A stretch of 64,000 nucleotides of DNA from an uncultured Selenomonadaceae bacterium (lineage in GTDB: Bacteria > Bacillota > Negativicutes > Selenomonadales > Selenomonadaceae), in assembly GCA_905234235.1 (NCBI GenBank), contig CAJOHN010000006.1, forward strand, positions 1 through 64,000, given 5' to 3'. How positions within the stretch are numbered: the stretch's first letter is position 1; each line of letters begins with the position of its first letter. The notes beneath the pieces are model-generated. The model saw only the letters and a program-made list of their open reading frames with translations, was not told the DNA's origin and did no database searches. A program made the position numbers and the translations under genes. This document shows positions 8,326-16,319 of the stretch, piece after piece.

Positions 8326-9387
8326 TTAACGGTCGGAGCCCAAAATATTTCCTGCGAAGTCGACGAGGATAGTTTTGACTTCCAACTTGCCAAAAACGTA
8401 ACGCTCCGCACGAAGGCTGGCACGTTCGGCGATTTTGTTATAAATTTTTTCGAGATGATTGGCGGAAATAATCTGCGCGGCGTCTTCGGTGGTGTTAGCG
8501 TTTAAAATTTTTTGAACTTCGGTTGCGGGAAGACCTTCAGCCGCCGCATAAGCCGCCAAAGTTTCAAGTCGAGCGTCGGCAACTCTGTTATGCGTATGAA
8601 AAACGCCCGCCGCAACTTTAACGAGCTTGCCGAGATGTCCGCACAAAATTATTTTGGGAATTTGCCGTTCAGCCGCCGCCTCCAACATAAATCCGATAAA
8701 ATTACTCGTCTGGATAATCGCGCCGTCGTTGAAGCCGAGTTTTTTAGCGATAGTCTCGCCGATTTTGCCCGGCACGAAAATTAATTCATCAAAGCCCGCC
8801 GCCTTCGCCACGTCAATTTGAGGCACGAGAGAATTCTTAAAAGCCTCCTCTGACATCGGGCGTAAAACTCCGGTTGTTCCGATTATCGACAAGCCGCCTT
8901 CGACGCCCAAAATCGGATTCAAAGTTTTTTTAGCGAGTTCGACGCCGTTCGGAATAGAAATTTCAACTTCAAGCCCGCCGATATTAAATTCTTCAGCGAC
9001 GTTGCGGATTAATTCTCGCGGCTTTGGATTAATCGCGGGTTCGCCAACTTTTAATTGCAAGCCGGCTTTAGTGATGTGTCCGACGCCTAAACCTGCGCGG
9101 AAAATAATCTTATCAGCAAAAATGCGGCGCACCGTCGTGAAAACAGATGCGCCGTTGGTAATATCTGGGTCGTCGCCCGAATCTTTTATGATTTCTGCGC
9201 GGATTCCGTCAGAAAATTTTTCAACACTCTTAACGGGGATTTTTAAAGGCGTGCCGTCAAGCGCAGTGATCTCGACTTCGGAAATAATTTCGCCCGTCGT
9301 CATATAAATCAGTGCCGCTTTAACGCCCGCAGCCGCACAGGCTCCCGTTGTGTATCCGCCGCGAAGAAATTTTTTATCGGTTGTCAT
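8326..9387 (-). CDS. cbiD: Cobalt-precorrin-5B C1-methyltransferase
   Basis: 353 residues. CbiD methylates C1 of the corrin ring in the anaerobic (early cobalt insertion) route to cobalamin, using SAM. The signature start RGGYTTGACAAAGVKAAL, the D-G-T-P-L-K-I-P-V segment, KDSGDDPDITNG and the GTTGVLRPMS loop are all present, and the length is normal. The start used is the ATG before TTDKKFLRGG, which overlaps the end of rmlB by 14 bp; there is no clear ribosome site, so coupling to rmlB is likely. It is separated from the other cobalamin genes of the window (cobS, pduX), so the pathway is scattered. Confidence 0.92.
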   Translation of the reverse strand: MTTDKKFLRGGYTTGACAAAGVKAALIYMTTGEIISEVEITALDGTPLKIPVKSVEKFSDGIRAEIIKDSGDDPDITNGASVFTTVRRIFADKIIFRAGLGVGHITKAGLQLKVGEPAINPKPRELIRNVAEEFNIGGLEVEISIPNGVELAKKTLNPILGVEGGLSIIGTTGVLRPMSEEAFKNSLVPQIDVAKAAGFDELIFVPGKIGETIAKKLGFNDGAIIQTSNFIGFMLEAAAERQIPKIILCGHLGKLVKVAAGVFHTHNRVADARLETLAAYAAAEGLPATEVQKILNANTTEDAAQIISANHLEKIYNKIAERASLRAERYVFGKLEVKTILVDFAGNILGSDR

Positions 9388-10393
9388 ACATTTTGGCATA
9401 ATAATTTTTGTACTCGCCGCTGATAATTTTTTCCCACCAAGCGCGATTGTCGAGGTACCACGCAACAGTTTTCTTTATGCCGTCGTCGAATTTAGTTTTG
9501 GGCGTCCAACCGAGTTCATTTGTAATTTTTGTCGGGTCGATTGCGTAACGTTGGTCGTGCCCTTTCCTGTCAGTGACAAATTCAATAAGCCCCTCGCTCT
9601 TGCCGAGAATTTTTAGAATCGTCTTGACGACTTCAAGATTGGTACGCTCGTTGTGCCCGCCGATATTGTAAACTTCGCCGACAGTTCCCTTGCGAATTAT
9701 CAAATCAATCGCCGCGCAGTGATCCTCGACGTAAAGCCAATCGCGAACGTTCAAACCCTTGCCGTAGACGGGCAATTTTTTATCGTGGAGCGCGTTGATA
9801 ATCATCAGCGGAATTAATTTTTCCGGAAAGTGATACGCGCCATAATTATTCGAGCAACGGCTTATCGTCGCGGGGATTTGATACGTCCGTTGATAAGCTT
9901 GAACCAACAAATCCGCCGCCGCCTTACTCGCTGAATACGGGCTGGACGTGTGCAAATTAGTTTTCTCAGTAAAAAATAAATCGGGGCGGTCGAGCGGCAA
10001 GTCGCCGTAAACTTCGTCCGTCGAAACCTGATGAAAACGTTCAATGCCAAACTTCCTGCAGGCGTCGAGCAAAACGCTTGTCCCGATAATATTCGTGCGC
10101 AAAAAAAGTTCGGGGGCTTCAATCGAGCGGTCAACGTGACTCTCCGCCGCAAAATTCACGACGACATCGGGCTTTTCCTCCGCAAAAAGTTTATAAACAA
10201 AATCACGGTCGGCAATGTCTCCGCGAACAAATTTAAAACTCGGATTAGCCTGCGCCTCCGCCAACGTTTCAAGGTTGCCCGCGTAAGTGAGCTTGTCAAG
10301 GCAAATAATTTTATCATCAGCGTGATTCTTAAGTTCGTAGTAAACAAAGTTGCTGCCGATAAAACCCGCGCCGCCCGTCACGATTATCTTCAT
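9374..10393 (-). CDS. rmlB: dTDP-glucose 4,6-dehydratase
   Basis: 339 residues from the ATG behind GGAGGAAATTTTT. It makes dTDP-4-keto-6-deoxyglucose, the branch point to dTDP-rhamnose and other deoxysugars of surface polysaccharide. The NAD-binding TGGAGFIGSN is at the N-terminus, then NFAAESHVDRS, the catalytic T-D-E-V-Y-G (Thr-Asp-Glu), the Y-S-A-S-K-A catalytic Tyr/Lys pair, and NNYGAYHFPEKLIPL. No other rml gene is adjacent; it sits between a wall amidase and cbiD, 18 bp from the former. Confidence 0.92.
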   Translation of the reverse strand: MKIIVTGGAGFIGSNFVYYELKNHADDKIICLDKLTYAGNLETLAEAQANPSFKFVRGDIADRDFVYKLFAEEKPDVVVNFAAESHVDRSIEAPELFLRTNIIGTSVLLDACRKFGIERFHQVSTDEVYGDLPLDRPDLFFTEKTNLHTSSPYSASKAAADLLVQAYQRTYQIPATISRCSNNYGAYHFPEKLIPLMIINALHDKKLPVYGKGLNVRDWLYVEDHCAAIDLIIRKGTVGEVYNIGGHNERTNLEVVKTILKILGKSEGLIEFVTDRKGHDQRYAIDPTKITNELGWTPKTKFDDGIKKTVAWYLDNRAWWEKIISGEYKNYYAKMYDNR

Positions 10394-10411
10394 AAAAATT
10401 TCCTCCATTTA

Positions 10412-12160
10412 TCAGCCGAAATAATCCTCAATGCCGTCGAGAATACCCTGCGCGGCTTTCTGAACGCCTTCCTTTGAATCCAAAAGTTTTTCCTCGTCCT
10501 TGTTCGATATGAAACCAAGTTCAATCAGCGTGGCGGGCATGTCGGTATGTTTGACGACGTAGAAATTGCAAGGTTGAGTTCCGCGACTTGGTGTGCCGAG
10601 TTGTTCAACCAAATTGCGACGAATACAATCGGCAAGTTTCTGCCCTCTGCCGCTGGTACTTTTGCTGTAATAATAGCCCGTCGTACCGCGCGCTTCGGGT
10701 CGTGTGAAACTGTCAGCGTGAATCGATATGAAAATATCCGCGCCATTTTTATTGGCGACTTCGCAACGCGCGCCCAGTTCTTCAATATCGGAAGCCTTCG
10801 CGCCCTTAGCAGAAACGGTTTTATCTGTCTCGCGAGTTAGGATTACTTGTGCGCCCTCCGCCTCAAGCAATTTTTTTAGCTCCAATGAAACTTTAAGCGT
10901 GACATTTTTTTCCATGACGCCCGTCGGTCCGATTGCGCCCGCGTCGTTGCCGCCATGTCCTGGGTCGATAACAATTTTCTTGCCGCTGAGTGTAGTAATT
11001 TTATTCAAGTCGCTATCTAATTCCTTAAAAGGCTGATCGACTTCCTTATCTTTATCGCCGTCTTTATCTTTGTCCTTATCTTTTTTATCCTTGTCTTTTT
11101 TCTCGCGACGTTCCTGTTTTTCTTTTTCCTTAAGTTGTTTTTCGCGCTCGCGCTGCTCCCTGATTGTTTGTTCCTGTTTTTCTTTAAGTTCACGCTCTTG
11201 CTTTTCTTTGAGCTCGCGTTCCTTTTTTTCTTTAAGTTCCTGTTCTTGCTTTTCTTTAAGTTCGCGTTCCCATTTCTCGCGGAGTTCCTTCTCCCACTGA
11301 GCTTTAAGTTCAGCTTCCTGCTTAGCTTTAAGTTCAGCTTCCTGTTTAGCTTTAAGTTCGGCTTCCTGCTTAGCTTTAAGTTCAGCCTCTTGCTTGGCTT
11401 TAAGTTCAGCTTCCTGCTTGGCTTTAAGTTCAGCTTCTTGTTTGGCTTTAAGTTCGGCTTCCTGCTTAGCTTTAAGTTCAGCCTCTTGCTTAGCTTTAAG
11501 TTCAGCTTCCTGCTTAGCTTTAAGTTCGGCTTCCTGTTTAGCTTTAAGTTCGGCTTCCTGCTTAGCTTTAAGTTCAGCCTCTTGCTTGGCTTTAAGTTCA
11601 GCTTCTTGTTTGGCTTTAAGTTCGGCTTCTTGCTTAGCTTTAAGTTCAGCCTCTTGTTTAGCTTTTAATTCGGCCTCTTGTTTGGCCTTCAAAGCGGCGG
11701 CATCGGGATTTGGTTTATTAAGTTCGGGATTCGCCTTGAAGTCGCTATTGCCCACGTCGATAACTAAGCGGTGTCCTTTGGCTCCGCCGTCCAAATAAAA
11801 AGTTTTCGTATCCGCCATAGTTTCGATGACGATTCTGACTGTCGAGGGATTAAACTGCGCGACACGAATTTTTTTAGCCGCTAACGACTTCAATTCAATC
11901 TCGCGCTTAACGTTTGGACTGAGCCAAGAATTTTTTAAATCGATAATCATGCGCGAGGGATTTTCTGCATAAGCCTCAGCAAATTCAACTTTTTTGGTAA
12001 TGTCGATGACAATCCTGACCGTGCCCGAACCGTAGCCGACGCGAACCGCCCCGACCTCAGCGAGGTTAGCTTTTCGTTCGTTAAATGTTTGTTCCGCCGC
12101 ATTAACAACTGAAGTCGCCGCAATTAAAATGAGGAGACTCAGCATTATTTTCCTAATCAA
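10412..12160 (-). CDS. N-acetylmuramoyl-L-alanine amidase (AMIN + long charged helix + Amidase_3)
   Basis: 582 residues from a TTG, 9 nt after GAGGAGG. It cleaves the amide between MurNAc and the stem peptide, most likely in the periplasm for cell separation. Order: signal peptide (1-21), an AMIN-type beta domain that usually targets septal peptidoglycan (about 35-140), an extreme Lys/Glu/Gln/Ala-rich helical segment (about 152-390) made first of 17 copies of an 8-residue unit, then a zinc Amidase_3 domain (about 398-582). Catalytic residues are visible: DPGHGG (zinc His), the Glu of ARCEVA, SIHAD (second His) and the Glu of IELGFISN. The linker is predicted to form a single alpha helix of more than 200 residues, long enough to span a wide periplasm. 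Confidence 0.9.
   Translation of the reverse strand: MIRKIMLSLLILIAATSVVNAAEQTFNERKANLAEVGAVRVGYGSGTVRIVIDITKKVEFAEAYAENPSRMIIDLKNSWLSPNVKREIELKSLAAKKIRVAQFNPSTVRIVIETMADTKTFYLDGGAKGHRLVIDVGNSDFKANPELNKPNPDAAALKAKQEAELKAKQEAELKAKQEAELKAKQEAELKAKQEAELKAKQEAELKAKQEAELKAKQEAELKAKQEAELKAKQEAELKAKQEAELKAKQEAELKAKQEAELKAKQEAELKAKQEAELKAKQEAELKAQWEKELREKWERELKEKQEQELKEKKERELKEKQERELKEKQEQTIREQREREKQLKEKEKQERREKKDKDKKDKDKDKDGDKDKEVDQPFKELDSDLNKITTLSGKKIVIDPGHGGNDAGAIGPTGVMEKNVTLKVSLELKKLLEAEGAQVILTRETDKTVSAKGAKASDIEELGARCEVANKNGADIFISIHADSFTRPEARGTTGYYYSKSTSGRGQKLADCIRRNLVEQLGTPSRGTQPCNFYVVKHTDMPATLIELGFISNKDEEKLLDSKEGVQKAAQGILDGIEDYFG
11290..11698 (-). repeat. 24-bp tandem repeat, about 17 copies, inside the amidase gene
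   Basis: Each unit encodes AELKAKQE. Copies differ mostly by third-position changes (ttc/ttg, tta/ttg, agc/ggc) and show a higher-order pattern, a mark of recent duplication. Because the unit is a multiple of three, gain or loss of copies would keep the frame and only change linker length. Confidence 0.9.
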
Positions 12161-12181
12161 CCCAAAGCCTCCTCTATTAAT

Positions 12182-12826
12182 TTAAGTTTCATATGAGCCG
12201 TAACGTTGCTCCAATTTCTTAAAAATCCACGTCAGCACCGCCGTCATGCCCAGATAAAATATTCCCGCGATAACAAAGGGCGTCATGTCGAATTCGCGTT
12301 GAACAATCGTCCGCGCCACGCGTAGCAAATCGTTCATTGCCAAGATATAAATCAGCGACGTATCTTTGACAAGGTTTATAGTTTCGTTGGAAATCGGCGG
12401 CAGGACGACGCGCAACACTTGCGGGAAAATTATATAGCGCATCATCTGCCAATGCTTAAGTCCCAATGCTTTTGCCGCTTCGTATTGCCCGCGAGGTATT
12501 GCTTGAATGCCTGCGCGGAAAACTTCAGCAAAGTAAGCGGCGTAGTTAAGAGTGAAAGCCAACAGAGCCGCCGCCACGTCCGGCAACATTATCCCGACCA
12601 TCGGGAGCGCGAAGTACACGAACAACAGTTGCAACATTAACGGCGTACCGCGCATTATCCAAACGTAAAACTCCATAAGGTAGCGCATCGGCGCGAAACT
12701 CGAAATGCGCCCTAATGCCGCCAGTGCTCCGATTGGCAAGCTTAAAATTAAAGTCACGAAGAAAATTTCCAACGTGACTTCCGCCCCCTGCATTATCAGG
12801 AGCGTCATATCTAAAAATTTTTCCAT
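12182..12826 (-). CDS. Polar amino-acid ABC transporter permease
   Basis: 214 residues of the HisM/GlnP family. Several membrane spans and the EAA loop (Y-E-A-A-K-A-L-G-L-K, residues about 115-125), which docks onto the ATPase, are visible, as are RGTPLMLQL near the N-terminus and the conserved N-E-T-I-N-L-V-K-D-T-S-L stretch. Four binding proteins lie directly upstream, but no ATPase gene is present in this run; the next gene downstream is the amidase, 21 bp away. The permease must therefore borrow an ATPase encoded elsewhere. The substrate cannot be read from the sequence beyond amino acids. Confidence 0.88.
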   Translation of the reverse strand: MEKFLDMTLLIMQGAEVTLEIFFVTLILSLPIGALAALGRISSFAPMRYLMEFYVWIMRGTPLMLQLLFVYFALPMVGIMLPDVAAALLAFTLNYAAYFAEVFRAGIQAIPRGQYEAAKALGLKHWQMMRYIIFPQVLRVVLPPISNETINLVKDTSLIYILAMNDLLRVARTIVQREFDMTPFVIAGIFYLGMTAVLTWIFKKLEQRYGSYET

Positions 12827-12890
12827 AACAGCTTTTCCCTAACTCCCGTCTCGCGACGGCGGTCACTGTTTGCAAATCAGCAATCGCCGA

Positions 12891-13703
12891 TTATTTTTTC
12901 TTAAGAAGGTCAGCACCAAACCATTGCTCGGAAATTTTACTGGCGGCACCGTCTTTAACCATCTCATCAAAAACTTTCTGAACTTTATCGCGGAGTTCGG
13001 TGTCATCTTTGCGGAAGGCAATACCAAATTCCGTTACGGGACCGACTTGAACATTGAGAGCCTCGTAATCGTCCATGCGGTCTTTAATGTTGTAACGCCC
13101 GACAATTTCGTCGCAAACCAATGCATCAATTCTGCCGTTATCCAAATCCATGAACGCGCTTACGTAATCGCCGTAAGTTTTGAACTCGGTGAAACTTTTC
13201 TTGAGTTCTTCGTTTTTGTCAATGTAAGTTTCAGCAGTGGAGCCCGATTGCGTACCGACTTTTTTACCGGAAAGGTCAGCCTCAGCCGCAATGCCTTGAT
13301 CGTTGCCCTTCTTCACGAAGACGATTTGGCGATTGTCCATGTAAGGATCACTAAAAAGCATATTCTCTTGGCGTTCGGGCGTGATGTCTAAGCCGTTCCA
13401 GATAATGTCAATGCGCCCGCTCTTAAGCTCCGCCTCTTTGGAGTTCCAATCGATAGCTTTGAATTCGACTTCGGAGCCGAGACGTTTTGCCGCTTCCTTA
13501 GCTAAATCAACGTCGAAGCCGACAATCTCATTTTTCTCATCTTTGAAGCCCATCGGCTTGTACTCATCGTCGAGCCCGATAACGATTTTTTTGCTGTCTT
13601 TAGAGTCGCTGTCGCCGTCGGTTTTGGCAGGAGTATCTCCGCCGCCGCAACCGCTAAATACCATCGTCACGAGGAGCAATGCCGCCGTCAAAAATTTTTT
13701 CAT
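12891..13703 (-). CDS. Amino-acid-binding lipoprotein, paralogue 1
   Basis: 270 residues of the SBP_bac_3 family. The start is the ATG before KKFLTAALLL; an upstream in-frame ATG belongs to the leader. The signal peptide ends in a lipobox F-S-G-C. A short Asp/Ser-rich spacer precedes the mature core, with KIVIGLDDEYKPMGF, GFDVDLAKEAAKRLG, DIIWNGLDITPER and PYMDNRQIV. It is the copy next to the permease and has its own near-consensus promoter, so it is probably the main partner of the permease. The three upstream paralogues share all these blocks. Confidence 0.88.
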   Translation of the reverse strand: MKKFLTAALLLVTMVFSGCGGGDTPAKTDGDSDSKDSKKIVIGLDDEYKPMGFKDEKNEIVGFDVDLAKEAAKRLGSEVEFKAIDWNSKEAELKSGRIDIIWNGLDITPERQENMLFSDPYMDNRQIVFVKKGNDQGIAAEADLSGKKVGTQSGSTAETYIDKNEELKKSFTEFKTYGDYVSAFMDLDNGRIDALVCDEIVGRYNIKDRMDDYEALNVQVGPVTEFGIAFRKDDTELRDKVQKVFDEMVKDGAASKISEQWFGADLLKKK

Positions 13704-13752
13704 TCCAAAAAGCATCCTTTCGTTAAAAAAAAGTTTTGATAAATCGCGTTGC

Positions 13753-13781
13753 ATTATACTTTATCATCAAAAGCATTGCAA
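13753..13781 (-). promoter_or_regulatory. Strong promoter before paralogue 1 and the permease
   Basis: TTGCAA, 17-bp spacer, perfect TATAAT on the minus strand, giving a leader of about 40 nt to the ATG. It lies in the only sizeable gap within the binding-protein cluster. Confidence 0.75.
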
Positions 13782-13816
13782 GCGTACCACCAAAACTTTT
13801 GAAAAGAAAATGAAAG

Positions 13817-14593
13817 TTATCTGCCCGACTTAATCAAATCAGCGTCGAACCACTTGATAGAAATTTCTTTAGCGGTGCCGTCCGCAATCATCTCGTCGAA
13901 AGCAGCTTGAACTCTGTCGCGCAACTCGCCTTTATCTTTCGGGAAGCCAATGCCCGTCTCCGTGATAATTCCGATTTTTACGTTGATTATTTTGAGCTGA
14001 TCGGGACAGCAATTCATTTCGTAGCGGGCAACAAGTTCGTCGCAAACAAAAGCATCTATCTCGTTATTTTTAAGAGCTTTGACACCCTCGTTAAATTTGC
14101 TGTAAGTCTTATATTCCTTGATACTGTTTTTAAGATCCACGTTTTGATGTATGTAATCATCGGAAGCGGAACCGGCTTGCGAGCCGACAATTTTGCCTTC
14201 CAAGTCGTATTCGGAATGAATATCCAACTCGCTGTCTTTCTTAACCAAAAGTATTTTGCGGTCGTCCATGTAAGGCTTGCTGAAAATCATGTACTCCTTG
14301 CGTTTTTCGGTTATGTCGAGCCCGTTCCAAATCATATCGATAGTTCCGGAGTTTATCGCCGTTCTTTTACCGTCCCAATCAATTGGCTTAAATTCAACTA
14401 AAACGCCCATACGCTTTGCCGCCTCTGTTGCAAGGTCAATGTCAAAACCGACGAGGTCGCCTTGTTCGTTATAATAACTCATCGGCGCAAAGTCATCGTC
14501 AATCCCAATAACAATTTTCTCAACCTTATTGATGTCACTGCAACCCATCAGCAAAAGAAACATCAGCATGAACAGCCAGAGATATTTTTTCAT
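13817..14593 (-). CDS. Amino-acid-binding lipoprotein, paralogue 2
   Basis: 258 residues, GAGGAGG before the ATG. Lipobox L-M-G-C at the end of a hydrophobic signal peptide. Core blocks as in the other copies: IVIGIDDDFAPMSY, GFDIDLATEAAKRMG, MIWNGLDIT, KPYMDDRKILLV and GSQAGSASDDYI. Differences cluster in the C-terminal lobe (for example a C-C-P-D loop absent elsewhere), which suggests a different ligand or partner. There are 21 bp to the upstream paralogue and about 113 bp to the next one. Confidence 0.87.
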   Translation of the reverse strand: MKKYLWLFMLMFLLLMGCSDINKVEKIVIGIDDDFAPMSYYNEQGDLVGFDIDLATEAAKRMGVLVEFKPIDWDGKRTAINSGTIDMIWNGLDITEKRKEYMIFSKPYMDDRKILLVKKDSELDIHSEYDLEGKIVGSQAGSASDDYIHQNVDLKNSIKEYKTYSKFNEGVKALKNNEIDAFVCDELVARYEMNCCPDQLKIINVKIGIITETGIGFPKDKGELRDRVQAAFDEMIADGTAKEISIKWFDADLIKSGR

Positions 14594-14614
14594 GCTGAAA
14601 CCTCCTCATGAAAG

Positions 14615-15397
14615 TTATCTTTTTGATTTAATCAAATCAGCGTCGAACCACTTCAAGGAAATTGCCTTTGCCGTCCCGTCTTTAATTACCTCGTCGAACA
14701 CCGCTTGGACTTGGTCGCGGAGCGCGGTGTCATTCTTTTTGAAGCCTATGCCAAATTCCGTCGCAGAGCCGAATGTATCTTCAATAAGTTCAAAAGTATC
14801 GGGACGTTTTATCATCTCGTAATGCCCTGCAATTTCATCGATAATCAGCACGTCGCATTCATTTTTTATCAGAGCCGCGAAACTTTCCCTTATGTTGTTG
14901 TAAGTCTTAAAGTCGGCGAAACTATCCGCGATTTGTTTGCTCTCGTGTACGTAGTCTTCGGAATTGGAACCGGCTTGCGTGCCGACGATTTTTCCTGCGA
15001 GGTCGGCGATAGAGTAAATATTTTTATCGTTGCCATGCCTAACCATGAGAATTTGACGGTTGTCCATGTAAGGCTTGCTGAAAATCATATTTCCATCGCG
15101 TTCGGGTATAATATCAAGCCCGCTCCAAATCATATCAACTTTGCCCGACTTTATATCAATCTCTTTGTTGTTCCAATCTATCGGCACAAATTCTATATCA
15201 ACGCCCATGCGTCGCGCCGTCTCTTTAGCCAAGTCAATATCGAAGCCAACCAATTCGCCTTGTTCGTTGCGAAAAGTCATAGGCGCGAATTCTTCATCCA
15301 CTCCGATGATAAGCTTATCGTGCTTTACGGAAGTCTCGTTGCCGCAACCCGTCAGCATAAAAATCATAACAGCGAACAGCAAAATTAATCTCTTCAA
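14615..15397 (-). CDS. Amino-acid-binding lipoprotein, paralogue 3
   Basis: 260 residues. The start is taken as the TTG before KRLILLFAVM, 8 nt after GGAGG; another TTG two codons earlier is too close to that site. Lipobox L-T-G-C. It carries the same family blocks (LIIGVDEEFAPMTF, GFDIDLAKETARRMG, DMIWSGLDIIPER, PYMDNRQILMV, GTQAGSNSEDYV). Expected to bind an amino acid at the outer face of the cytoplasmic membrane. Confidence 0.87.
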   Translation of the reverse strand: MKRLILLFAVMIFMLTGCGNETSVKHDKLIIGVDEEFAPMTFRNEQGELVGFDIDLAKETARRMGVDIEFVPIDWNNKEIDIKSGKVDMIWSGLDIIPERDGNMIFSKPYMDNRQILMVRHGNDKNIYSIADLAGKIVGTQAGSNSEDYVHESKQIADSFADFKTYNNIRESFAALIKNECDVLIIDEIAGHYEMIKRPDTFELIEDTFGSATEFGIGFKKNDTALRDQVQAVFDEVIKDGTAKAISLKWFDADLIKSKR

Positions 15398-15421
15398 GCC
15401 CAAAACCTCCTTATAACTTTT

Positions 15422-16189
15422 TTATTTGGTTAAATCGGCGTCGAACCATTGCCGAGAAATTTTTTGTGCCGTACCGTCTTTAATTATCGCGTCGAAAGCC
15501 TCTTGAACTTTATTGCGGAGTTCCGTGTCGTCCTTGCGAAAACCAATCCCAATTTCAGTAACGGGACCGATAGTTACGTCAATAACATCAAGTTTATCAA
15601 CGTAGCGGCTTTTCTCGTAACGCCCGGCAAGTTCATCGATAATCATCACGTCGAACTTATCCGTAACCAAATCATTGAACGCCGCCTTGAAAGTGTCATA
15701 CGTTTTGAAATCGCTGAAAGTTTTTCTGAGGTCTTCGTTACGGTTTACATAAGCCTCCGACGTGGAACCTGCGCGGACACCGACGATTTTATCCGCGAGG
15801 TCGTATTCGGAATAAATATCGAGTTCCTTGCCCTTCTTGATTAAAAGAATTTGGCGATTCTCCATGTAAGGCTTGCTGTAGAGAAATTTTTCCTTACGTT
15901 CGGGCGTAATGTTGAAGCCGTTCCAAATCATATCGATATTCCCGCTGTTGAGCTCGTCTTCCTTAGCGTTCCAGTTTATAGGTTTGAATTCAAATTCGAC
16001 GCCCATGCGCTTAGAGGTTTCTTTGGCGAGGTCAATGTCGAAGCCGACGATTTCATTTTTTTCATTGCGAAAACCAACCGGCGGATAACCGTCATCAATC
16101 CCAACAATTAATTTTTTTGTCTCGTGGAAACCGTCGCAACCTGCTAATAATAAAACAATCAACACCAGCGGGAAAAAAATTTTCTTCAT
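15422..16189 (-). CDS. Amino-acid-binding lipoprotein, paralogue 4
   Basis: 255 residues, AGGAGG before the ATG, lipobox L-A-G-C. Same SBP_bac_3 blocks (LIVGIDDGYPPVGF, GFDIDLAKETSKRMG, DMIWNGFNITPER, PYMENRQILLI), with GVRAGSTSEAYV in place of the GTQ/GSQ motif. It is the first gene of the cluster, directly behind a consensus promoter. Confidence 0.87.
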   Translation of the reverse strand: MKKIFFPLVLIVLLLAGCDGFHETKKLIVGIDDGYPPVGFRNEKNEIVGFDIDLAKETSKRMGVEFEFKPINWNAKEDELNSGNIDMIWNGFNITPERKEKFLYSKPYMENRQILLIKKGKELDIYSEYDLADKIVGVRAGSTSEAYVNRNEDLRKTFSDFKTYDTFKAAFNDLVTDKFDVMIIDELAGRYEKSRYVDKLDVIDVTIGPVTEIGIGFRKDDTELRNKVQEAFDAIIKDGTAQKISRQWFDADLTK

Positions 16190-16224
16190 GCCTAAGCCTC
16201 CTTTTTGCCGTGAACTTGGACGCC

Positions 16225-16254
16225 ATTATAATTTAACCATTGCGAACTTGTCAA
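16225..16254 (-). promoter_or_regulatory. Promoter of the binding-protein/permease/amidase operon
   Basis: Perfect TTGACA and perfect TATAAT with an 18-bp spacer on the minus strand, about 36 bp ahead of paralogue 4. Confidence 0.75.
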
Positions 16255-16263
16255 AAATTAGCC

Positions 16264-16294
16264 AAAAAAACTCCCCCGCGATAAGCAGAGGAGC
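16264..16294 (-). terminator. Terminator of ompM
   Basis: Minus-strand RNA folds into a 9-bp stem (CTCCTCTGC with GCGGGGGAG, two G-U pairs) followed by U7. Confidence 0.75.
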
Positions 16295-16319
16295 TTTTCC
16301 ATGTAATGAAATTGTTTTC

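Noticed and set aside
11290-11698. CRISPR-like array
   Set aside because: The units are contiguous without spacers and code for a regular peptide repeat in frame with the amidase.
11070-11798. Long plus-strand open frames with Phe/Ser/Leu repeats
   Set aside because: They are the antisense reading of the 24-bp repeat of the amidase gene; the repeat keeps all frames open and no ribosome site or promoter is present.
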